In this document: one piece after another, positions 1 through 6,096 of the stretch
Position numbering within the stretch: the first letter of the stretch is position 1
Layout of the letters: the number at the start of each line of letters is the position of its first letter
Assembly: GCA_910583845.1 (NCBI GenBank)
Contig: CAJUAB010000027.1
Location: 1-59,091 of the forward strand
Direction of reading: 5' to 3'
Source of the DNA: an uncultured Acetatifactor sp.
GTDB taxonomy: Bacteria; Bacillota; Clostridia; Lachnospirales; Lachnospiraceae
DNA length: 59,091 bases
Position numbers and translations under genes: made by a program
Notes under the pieces: model-generated
What the model was told of the DNA's origin: nothing
Seen by the model: the letters and a program-made list of their open reading frames with translations, nothing else
Database searches by the model: none

Positions 1-41
1 TAGGAAATAGAATTTCCTTTTTTAGCCCATCCAAGTCTCAT
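1..41 (-). CDS. Partial gene start, possibly an IS transposase
   Basis: On the minus strand an ATG at 41 opens a frame (MRLGWAKKGNSIS) that runs off the window. It has a GGGTGAT ribosome site and, upstream, a promoter-like TTACAC-N17-TATAAT that ends near 52. The opening resembles the N-termini of IS1634-type transposases, which begin with a basic MRL...K.NS pattern. Only 13 residues are visible, so the family call is a guess; the gene start is better supported than its identity. Confidence 0.3.
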   Translation of the reverse strand, partial: MRLGWAKKGNSIS

Positions 42-243
42 AATATCACCCGTTTCTATTATAACATATCCAGCCATACCGTGTAAGTAAAAAGTGAAGA
101 TTTGACAAAAAATAAAGCCTGGTGTGGCTTGGCGGGATTTTTTTGAGGATAGGCTGTCAAACTCCCGCGTTTTTCTCTTTTCTAAAAAATAGCTTATTAT
201 GACTTTTTTATTATGACTTTTGTCTTCAATTTTTGACTACATA

Positions 244-272
244 TTGTAAAATTGTCAAATATATAGTATAAT
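244..272 (+). promoter_or_regulatory. Promoter of the AT-rich nucleotide-enzyme operon
   Basis: TTGTAA (244-249), 17-base spacer, TATAAT (267-272), about 50 bases before the first gene. Upstream, 194-222 carries two tandem copies of a 14-15 base ttattatgactttt element that could bind a regulator. The rest of the 283-base gap shows no gene. Confidence 0.6.
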
Positions 273-324
273 TAATGCAGTTTATTAGTGTGATAAGGCT
301 AATTATGTAAACAGGAGGGACGTA

Positions 325-1800
325 ATGAAATACATAGAACTTGCACAAAAAGCAGAGACGGCCCTTAGGACAGGGATAAAGTGCATTTTAGATAATATGC
401 TTCCATCATACTGGGACAATAATGGATATGGTTGGCATGAACAATGGATGAATGCTGATTACGCTGGTGTCTATGCAGGATGTGAAGGAGTAATACTTTT
501 ATCTCAAGCAAGACGGTATATTAGTCAAACAGAGCATAATAAAATTATCAACTTGGTATATAAAAACAATTTGTGCATCGTATTTGATGATGGTGTAGAG
601 ATTAGTAATGATGATAACTTTGCTGCAAACAAACGAATGCAAAGGAATAAAGCTTTAAATGCTGCATATAAGTTAGCTAAATTTCTATGGGCTTCTTCTT
701 ATGTTAATATGAGTAGAAACTATGAATTAGAAAGCAAGATAGCTTGCAATTTATATTCATTATTTGATTATAAATGTAAAATGTTTAAAACGACGAAGTC
801 TGCAAAGGAGGGAAGTATTCTCGCAACAGCATTTTCATATATTGCGCTAAATAAATCAGACCATATTCAGCCTGAACTTAAAAGTGTGGAAGAATATTTT
901 CTTGAGTACTTAAATGAAGTTGGTGAGATAACAGAATTTAATATAGATGAAATTATCTTTATTATTTGGGCTGTTTCACAGAATGTGATTTCTTGTAACC
1001 ATGAGCTTATTGAGAAAAGTGTTGATTTTTTGGATGTACTTATTAATAATCAATATGTCAAACATAATTTAATTGTAGATGAACGGTACAATATAAAAAC
1101 TGCTGGTATAAGAGATAGCTTCAGTATAAATAAATTTTTTATATTCATCCAAGCGTTAGTGACATTTATACGATTAAAATATGTTAATATAGATCATATT
1201 AAAGGTGTACTTAATGAGATAAATAATATTGCTTCATTAGTGATTAAAAATGAAGTATATAGTAGAGATGGCAAACGTGAAAGTGTCCTGTTTTGGGAAA
1301 ACTATTACGCTCTGCAACTTCTCGATGATTTCATAATCGCAATTGACAATCATGATTGCAAGGAGGAGGATTTTATGATTATTTCACCTAAATTATTTAA
1401 AGGCGAAGATTATACCATTGATGAAAAACTATGTGTAGTTATTATGCCTTTTAATGTTGATTGGTCAAGTGAAATGTATGAAACTTATAAAGAAGCAGTA
1501 AAGGGTTTTAATGTATGGAGAAGTGATGAAGAATATCGAGATGATGTTATCGTTCAAACAATTTGGGAAAAAATTAATCGTGCTCGATTTGTGATTGCTG
1601 ATTGTACGGGCAAAAATCCGAATGTATTTTATGAGCTTGGTATAGCTCATACCTTAGGAAAGTCGGTTTTTATGTGTTCACAGAATAGAGAAGATTTTCC
1701 GTTTGATGTTAATCATATTCGAAGTTTTGAATATGGTATAAAGCCGGGAGAAATACGAAAACTTAAAACTGAAATCCGTAAATTTATAAAAAGTCTATAA
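325..1800 (+). CDS. Two-domain protein: helical N-domain plus nucleoside-deoxyribosyltransferase-like C-domain
   Basis: First gene of the AT-rich operon, 491 residues, with AGGAGG just upstream. Residues ~1-360 are alpha-helical without signal peptide or membrane segments; the W/G/Y-rich opening (NGYGWHEQW, YAGVYAGCEGV) recalls alpha/alpha-toroid folds, but I do not recognise the family. Residues ~370-491 resemble nucleoside 2-deoxyribosyltransferases and the related TIR-like/DRHyd domains: a VVIMPF strand at ~371-376, ADCTGKNPNVFYELG at ~425-439 with E437 in the place of the catalytic glutamate, and a following GKS loop. Such domains cleave N-glycosidic bonds of nucleosides or nucleotides and often serve as effectors in conflict systems. 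Here the role is inferred: a sensor-like N-domain driving a nucleotide-cleaving C-domain. The next gene's ribosome site begins immediately after the stop. Confidence 0.7.
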   Translation: MKYIELAQKAETALRTGIKCILDNMLPSYWDNNGYGWHEQWMNADYAGVYAGCEGVILLSQARRYISQTEHNKIINLVYKNNLCIVFDDGVEISNDDNFAANKRMQRNKALNAAYKLAKFLWASSYVNMSRNYELESKIACNLYSLFDYKCKMFKTTKSAKEGSILATAFSYIALNKSDHIQPELKSVEEYFLEYLNEVGEITEFNIDEIIFIIWAVSQNVISCNHELIEKSVDFLDVLINNQYVKHNLIVDERYNIKTAGIRDSFSINKFFIFIQALVTFIRLKYVNIDHIKGVLNEINNIASLVIKNEVYSRDGKRESVLFWENYYALQLLDDFIIAIDNHDCKEEDFMIISPKLFKGEDYTIDEKLCVVIMPFNVDWSSEMYETYKEAVKGFNVWRSDEEYRDDVIVQTIWEKINRARFVIADCTGKNPNVFYELGIAHTLGKSVFMCSQNREDFPFDVNHIRSFEYGIKPGEIRKLKTEIRKFIKSL

Positions 1801-1812
1801 GGAGGATTGGGT

Positions 1813-2262
1813 ATGGAACAGTTCAGATTTGCACAAAAAGCATTTATTGTTAATGAGGGGAAATTACTGCTTGTAAAGAAATCCGCAGATGATCCTTTTC
1901 ATCCTAATGAATGGGAAGTTCCAGGTGGACGAATGGAGTTTGGCGAAAAGCTGGATGAGCATATTAAACGTGAGGTAAAGGAAGAGGTGGGATTAGATAT
2001 TGTTCCGGGAGAGCCTTTTGCCATGTGGACTTGGATTCTTGAAAAAAAAGACAATAATGGTGAAGTTAATAAATCACAGATAGTTGCTGTTGGAAGTAGG
2101 TGTGAGGCAATTAACCTTAATATTGACGAGAGTGGCCGTATGGAGGATGATTTTTTAGCTGATACAGCATGGGTTCCCATTAACAAAGTGTTAGAGTATA
2201 AACTTATTCCTGATATTGTTCCAGCAATGAAAAAGTTTGTTGAGCGATATACAGAGAAATAA
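1813..2262 (+). CDS. NUDIX hydrolase
   Basis: 149 residues. A perfect Nudix box GX5EX7REUXEEXGU is present: G39, E45, R53, E54, E57, E58, G60. NUDIX enzymes use divalent metal to hydrolyse nucleoside diphosphates linked to another group (X), such as oxidised dNTPs, ADP-ribose, NADH or dinucleoside polyphosphates. The substrate cannot be read from sequence. The start is the ATG at 1813, seven bases after GGAGG (1801-1805) that abuts the previous stop, so translation is probably coupled. A TTG six bases upstream is a poorer choice. It is the second gene of the putative nucleotide-processing operon. Confidence 0.9.
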   Translation: MEQFRFAQKAFIVNEGKLLLVKKSADDPFHPNEWEVPGGRMEFGEKLDEHIKREVKEEVGLDIVPGEPFAMWTWILEKKDNNGEVNKSQIVAVGSRCEAINLNIDESGRMEDDFLADTAWVPINKVLEYKLIPDIVPAMKKFVERYTEK

Positions 2263-2324
2263 GGTGGGTGTCTTTTGTATGTAATTAATCGCATACAGGA
2301 GGCATTTATTTTAGAGGACATTTC

Positions 2325-2948
2325 ATGAATAGTTGTATATTTTGTCAAGAAAATAGATTTCATAATAATTTTAGAGTGGGATTTTCTCTTTCGGAATCCC
2401 TTGTTTATGAGAATGAACATATTTTTATTACACCAGATTTGTGTCCTTTAGTGCCAGGGCATTTGCTTATTGCTTCGCAAAAACATTATAATAGTTTTGC
2501 GGGAGCACCTATTGAAGTGCAAAATGCTCTTCAAAAAGCAATGGAATATATTTATAGTAATTTGTGTTATAGAAAAATCACATGGTTTGAGCATGGCGCA
2601 GTTTTTCCTGGAAAAGGCGGTGCTTCTATTGATCATGCGCATCTTCATGTTTTACCATATAATTTTCCAATCCAACAAGAGGTGGAGGTCGATAATAAAT
2701 ATTCTAAAAAGGTACAATTCTCTAAAGATATATTTTATGACCTTGCAAAAAAGCAGCCTTATTTATGGATTAGTAATGGTTTTGATTCATCAAATTTGTA
2801 TTATGTAGATAACTTGCCAAGACAATATTTACGAGATATTGTTATGAGATTGCAAGGAAGTAGGATATACGACTGGGAAAATAGTTTTATGGAAGAGACA
2901 TCCATAAGAAAGTATAGAAAAACTCTTGAAATGATATTTATGAGGTAA
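2325..2948 (+). CDS. HIT-family nucleotide hydrolase/transferase
   Basis: 207 residues. The N-terminus carries a CxxC (CIFC) as in many zinc-binding HIT proteins, followed by the HIT fold with PLVPGHLLI and the catalytic histidine triad H104-A-H106-L-H108-V-L (HxHxHxx). HIT proteins act on the alpha phosphate of nucleotides: AMP-amino hydrolases (Hint), Ap4A/Ap3A hydrolases (Fhit) or nucleotidyl transferases. At 207 residues it is longer than a minimal HIT protein (~110-140), with a C-terminal extension of ~75 residues of unknown role. It lies 62 bases after the NUDIX gene with a GAGG ribosome site and is followed within four bases by the next gene. Confidence 0.88.
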   Translation: MNSCIFCQENRFHNNFRVGFSLSESLVYENEHIFITPDLCPLVPGHLLIASQKHYNSFAGAPIEVQNALQKAMEYIYSNLCYRKITWFEHGAVFPGKGGASIDHAHLHVLPYNFPIQQEVEVDNKYSKKVQFSKDIFYDLAKKQPYLWISNGFDSSNLYYVDNLPRQYLRDIVMRLQGSRIYDWENSFMEETSIRKYRKTLEMIFMR

Positions 2949-2952
2949 AAAT

Positions 2953-4302
2953 ATGAGTGATGTTTTAAATTATTTGAAGAGGTTTATTCCAAAATTTAAA
3001 GATTTAAAAAATAGAGAAATTGAAAATTATGTAATTGAAATAATTATGGGAACTCCATACGAGAGAGCATCGATAAATCAGGTTTATGATATTGTACAAT
3101 TAGATTATTATCCGGGATTATTCCAAATGAGTGAGCGCATTGAGACACCAGCTTTTTTGTTAGAGGAAAACGAGGTGCCTTTTGAAAAATGGCTATCACA
3201 AAAATTTAGAAGTGAAATAGAACAACTTTGTAAAAGTGAGTCTTTAGCAAAGAAGATTAATAAGGTTGGGAGTGAAAAGTTAATTCAATTCTGTATAGAA
3301 ATCTTAGAGTTTAAAAGTGAGAAGAACGATTACTTTGCCGATTTAATAGTTAATCAAGAATATAGTGATATATTTCGTAGAATTATCATGTTCCTAATTA
3401 CTGGAACACCATTTTTTATTTACAATAATCATATATCTTTTAATGAAATTGGCAAGAAGATTGCTCCTTTAATTCTTAAGAGGACAGAAGCTTATTGTTT
3501 AAGGGATAGATTATTCCAGTCTATAGCAAGTGGTATGATTGGTATGGATATAAAAGAAAAAACTATTAGTACCGCTCCAATTAGTCTGAACAGTAGTTTG
3601 TCTTTAGACGGGAAAAGTATTGATGAAATTGTTGACGGACTTGATAAATATATACATAATAATAAAATAGGGATAGACTGTTTTGGACAATATTATAACG
3701 AAGTGATTTGTGGAGAAAATATAAATATTGTGTGGTTTACTGATGATTACATCGAGACAATTTTTGAAATGAAATTTATCGAAGAACAAATAAGTATTAA
3801 TGACACACTAACTTTTACACTTGTCCCACGTTATGATTCCTATTCGAATGATGCTAGTTATAATGATATTTGCGACATGCTGGAGTTAGATGAATTACAA
3901 AACTTAAAGGAGTATCATAGAATTGGTAAATTCAATATTTGCAGAAATGGGATGGATATTAGTACAATTGATTTTTTTAGAATGTCATTCGAACTCTATG
4001 ATATAGTTAGAAGAGCTGATATTTGTGTTATATCAGGGGCAAGGGCTTTTGAGATGACACAAGGATTAAAAAAAGTTGTCTATTACACAGGAATTGCTGT
4101 ATGTAAATCTTATACAGAGTCTATTACAGGATTTTCGCGCAAATCTGGAAAACTTATTTTTCTGCGTCAAGATGTTGGAGAATATTCGTTTAAGGGATTT
4201 CGTGATAGAGCATGGAGAAAGATCGTAGATGATAACGAAATAATAAATGTGGCTACAATCACTGCAAAAGAATATTACGCGGAGAAGAAAAATGATAAAT
4301 AA
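2953..4302 (+). CDS. DUF89/ARMT1-like metal-dependent phosphatase
   Basis: 449 residues, soluble. The C-terminal half looks like the DUF89 (ARMT1-like) fold of damage-control phosphatases: WFTDD at ~261-265 in place of the metal-binding DN motif, a DTLTFTLVPR strand, then ADICVISGARAFEMTQGL around 356-372, then a Y.GIAVCKSYTESITG segment matching the family's K/N-E region. Known members remove phosphate from damaged or excess sugar phosphates and phosphometabolites using Mn or Co. The N-terminal ~220 residues are helical and not recognised. The start is four bases after the HIT stop; the next gene overlaps the end by 11 bases, so this is one operon. Family call is by motif reading only. Confidence 0.65.
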   Translation: MSDVLNYLKRFIPKFKDLKNREIENYVIEIIMGTPYERASINQVYDIVQLDYYPGLFQMSERIETPAFLLEENEVPFEKWLSQKFRSEIEQLCKSESLAKKINKVGSEKLIQFCIEILEFKSEKNDYFADLIVNQEYSDIFRRIIMFLITGTPFFIYNNHISFNEIGKKIAPLILKRTEAYCLRDRLFQSIASGMIGMDIKEKTISTAPISLNSSLSLDGKSIDEIVDGLDKYIHNNKIGIDCFGQYYNEVICGENINIVWFTDDYIETIFEMKFIEEQISINDTLTFTLVPRYDSYSNDASYNDICDMLELDELQNLKEYHRIGKFNICRNGMDISTIDFFRMSFELYDIVRRADICVISGARAFEMTQGLKKVVYYTGIAVCKSYTESITGFSRKSGKLIFLRQDVGEYSFKGFRDRAWRKIVDDNEIINVATITAKEYYAEKKNDK

Positions 4303-4597
4303 GTTAGTAAGAGATAATGTTCCTGAAATAATAAAGTCAAGCGGAAGAATTCCGATATATGAAACTGTTAAAGATGAGGATACATATGTACAATTATTGA
4401 AAGACAAACTTCAAGAGGAAGTTGTGGAGTACCTTGAATCTGGTCAAATAATTGAATTGTGTGATGTGGTTGAAGTAATTTATGCTTTATTAAAAGCACA
4501 GGGAATGTCACAATCGGAATTTGAAGTTATGAGAAATAAAAAAGCTATAGCTAATGGTACGTTTGAGAAGAAGATATTTTTAGAAAGAATAAGGTAA
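4292..4597 (+). CDS. MazG/HisE-like NTP pyrophosphohydrolase
   Basis: 101 residues. The protein opens with NKLVRDNVPEII, typical of small all-alpha NTP pyrophosphohydrolases, and has the metal-binding pattern E42-E43-x-x-E46 followed by E55-x-x-D58. These enzymes turn (d)NTPs into (d)NMPs plus pyrophosphate, removing damaged or unwanted nucleotides. The start chosen is the ATG at 4292, which overlaps the preceding gene by 11 bases, implying coupling; an in-frame ATG 45 bases upstream adds residues not seen in the family. It is the last gene of the AT-rich operon. Confidence 0.82.
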   Translation: MINKLVRDNVPEIIKSSGRIPIYETVKDEDTYVQLLKDKLQEEVVEYLESGQIIELCDVVEVIYALLKAQGMSQSEFEVMRNKKAIANGTFEKKIFLERIR

Positions 4598-4802
4598 CAT
4601 ACATAAATGTAGATAATTTGTCGAGAGTAGTAAAACCCCCAATTCCTACTACGTTTTTACTACGATTGACGGAATCAATATGCCACGTTTTGCCCCGATT
4701 TGCCATTTCCGTTACATTTTTAACAATCTCCACAGAAAAAGCAAACCTCGCAAATCGCGCCAAAACACGGCAAATCAGAGCATTTCAGGAGGAAAAATTA
4801 TT
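4598..4802. repeat. Junction region with two inverted repeats
   Basis: Two-hundred-base non-coding stretch between the AT-rich operon and GC-rich chromosome. gtagtaaaa (4627-4635) is mirrored by ttttactac (4655-4663). A longer imperfect inverted repeat pairs 4681-4703 with 4750-4772 (19 of 23 positions match). No T-run follows, so these are not plain terminators. The position at the composition switch makes an island end or recombination site plausible, but no duplicate att site was found in this window. Confidence 0.45.
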
Positions 4803-5273
4803 ATGATAAAAATACTATTTGTGTGCCATGGCAATATATGCCGAAGCCCCATCGCTGAGTTCGTCATGAAAGACCTGGTCTCTCAGGCCGGTCTCTCTCA
4901 CAAATTTACCATCGCTTCTGCGGCCACCAGCACGGAGGAGATCTGGAACGGTGTGGGCAATCCGGTCTATCCCCCGGCCCGGAAAAAGCTGGCGGAGCAC
5001 GGCCTGAGCTGTGAGGGCAAACGGGCGGTACAGCTGACCAGGGCGGATTATCGTCAATATGATTATCTGATCGGCATGGACAGGGCCAATATCCGAAATA
5101 TGACACGCATGTGCGGCGGGGACCCGGAACATAAGATTTCCCTTCTGCTGTCCTGGGCGGGAGAGGAGAGGGATATCGCGGACCCCTGGTACTCGGGTGA
5201 TTTTGATGCTACCTATGCGGATGTGCTGAAGGGCTGTCAGTCCCTGCTGGAGAAACTGCTGTCCGGCGTTTAG
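4803..5273 (+). CDS. Low-molecular-weight protein-tyrosine phosphatase
   Basis: 156 residues, the usual length for this family. The P-loop CX5R is CHGNICR at residues 8-14 followed by S15, and the general-acid loop DPWY lies at ~126. These cytosolic enzymes dephosphorylate protein tyrosine, and in bacteria often act on BY-kinases of polysaccharide export, though no such kinase is next to it. The start is the ATG preceded by CAGGAGGAAAAATT. A longer frame from 4680 would read through the junction repeats and is rejected. It converges with the tetR gene, five bases away. Confidence 0.92.
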   Translation: MIKILFVCHGNICRSPIAEFVMKDLVSQAGLSHKFTIASAATSTEEIWNGVGNPVYPPARKKLAEHGLSCEGKRAVQLTRADYRQYDYLIGMDRANIRNMTRMCGGDPEHKISLLLSWAGEERDIADPWYSGDFDATYADVLKGCQSLLEKLLSGV

Positions 5274-5278
5274 CAGTA

Positions 5279-5857
5279 TTATTGAACAGCCGCGGACAAC
5301 CCGCCCTGTAGCATGGCGCTGCAATAGCCCGCAATTTCCTCCGGAGAGACGGGAGACTGTTGATTCAGCCAGCACTCGATGACGCCGATGCAGCCGGAGA
5401 CCATGAAGGAATAGAAATATTCAAAATGCTCCACGGAGCGCTCTGCATTGTTCATCAATAAGCGGAGCTTTTCTTTCACCAGATCTTTCAGCCGGTTCAT
5501 GAAAGCCATATCTCCGTGAGGACCGGTCAGTACCCGGGCCAGAGCGCGGTTATGATCCAGAAAAATAAAGAGATCCAGAAGTACCGGCCTGGAAATCACA
5601 GGGCCGGTGCCGTCCAGGGACAGATCCCGCTCCAGAATTTCATTGAACTCCCGAAACAGCTCTTCCTCTATTTTACCCAGCATATCATATACATCGCTGT
5701 AGTGCAGATAAAATGTGCCGCGGTTGATATCTGCCAGGTCTGACAATTCCTTGACAGAAATATCTTTGATGTCCTTTACCTCCATCAATTGAATCAGGCC
5801 CTGGAGCAACAGGGTTTTAGTGCGGCGGACCCGGCGGTCCATTTTTTCCTGTGCCAT
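5279..5857 (-). CDS. TetR/AcrR-family repressor
   Basis: 192 residues. The N-terminal helix-turn-helix has the classical pattern (ISVKELSDLADINRGTFYLHY, residues ~33-53), with a helical ligand-binding C-domain typical of the TetR_C groups found in Clostridia. It is divergent from the MMPL transporter gene, the usual arrangement of a local efflux repressor. The 240-base intergenic region contains a small perfect palindrome (6020-6035) just downstream of the transporter -10 box, a candidate operator. Ligand unknown. Confidence 0.9.
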   Translation of the reverse strand: MAQEKMDRRVRRTKTLLLQGLIQLMEVKDIKDISVKELSDLADINRGTFYLHYSDVYDMLGKIEEELFREFNEILERDLSLDGTGPVISRPVLLDLFIFLDHNRALARVLTGPHGDMAFMNRLKDLVKEKLRLLMNNAERSVEHFEYFYSFMVSGCIGVIECWLNQQSPVSPEEIAGYCSAMLQGGLSAAVQ

Positions 5858-5975
5858 ATGTTCTCCTCTCTGCGAATGTGAAATCTAAGTTCTGAATAAA
5901 AAATAAAATTTTTGGTATAAATCGACAGTTCTCTCACAGCTGTTCAAAAATGCACATTCTGATAAATTTTGAATA

Positions 5976-6003
5976 TTGCCTTTTGCCGTATTTTTATTAT
6001 AAT
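5976..6003 (+). promoter_or_regulatory. Promoter of the MMPL transporter
   Basis: TTGCCT (5976-5981), 16-base spacer, TATAAT (5998-6003). It lies in the tetR/MMPL divergent region, about 95 bases before the ATG. Confidence 0.5.
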
Positions 6004-6019
6004 TACTTTCGTAAAGAAA

Positions 6020-6035
6020 ATCAACTCCTGTTGAT
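6020..6035. promoter_or_regulatory. Candidate TetR operator
   Basis: ATCAAC-TCCT-GTTGAT is a perfect inverted repeat 17 bases downstream of the -10 box, where bound repressor would block transcription start. The assignment to the adjacent TetR protein is inference from position. Confidence 0.4.
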
Positions 6036-6096
6036 AAAAAAACCAGTATCAATTAACAAACTTTTGTCATGTAAGAGGAAATGGGGGAATACCATT

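Noticed and set aside
4618..4806. Short frame across the junction before the phosphatase gene
   Set aside because: It is made of the inverted repeats and lacks a ribosome site.
5950..6096. Longer start for the MMPL transporter
   Set aside because: The extra 49 codons cover the -10 box and candidate operator and have no family similarity; the ATG at 6097 has a ribosome site.
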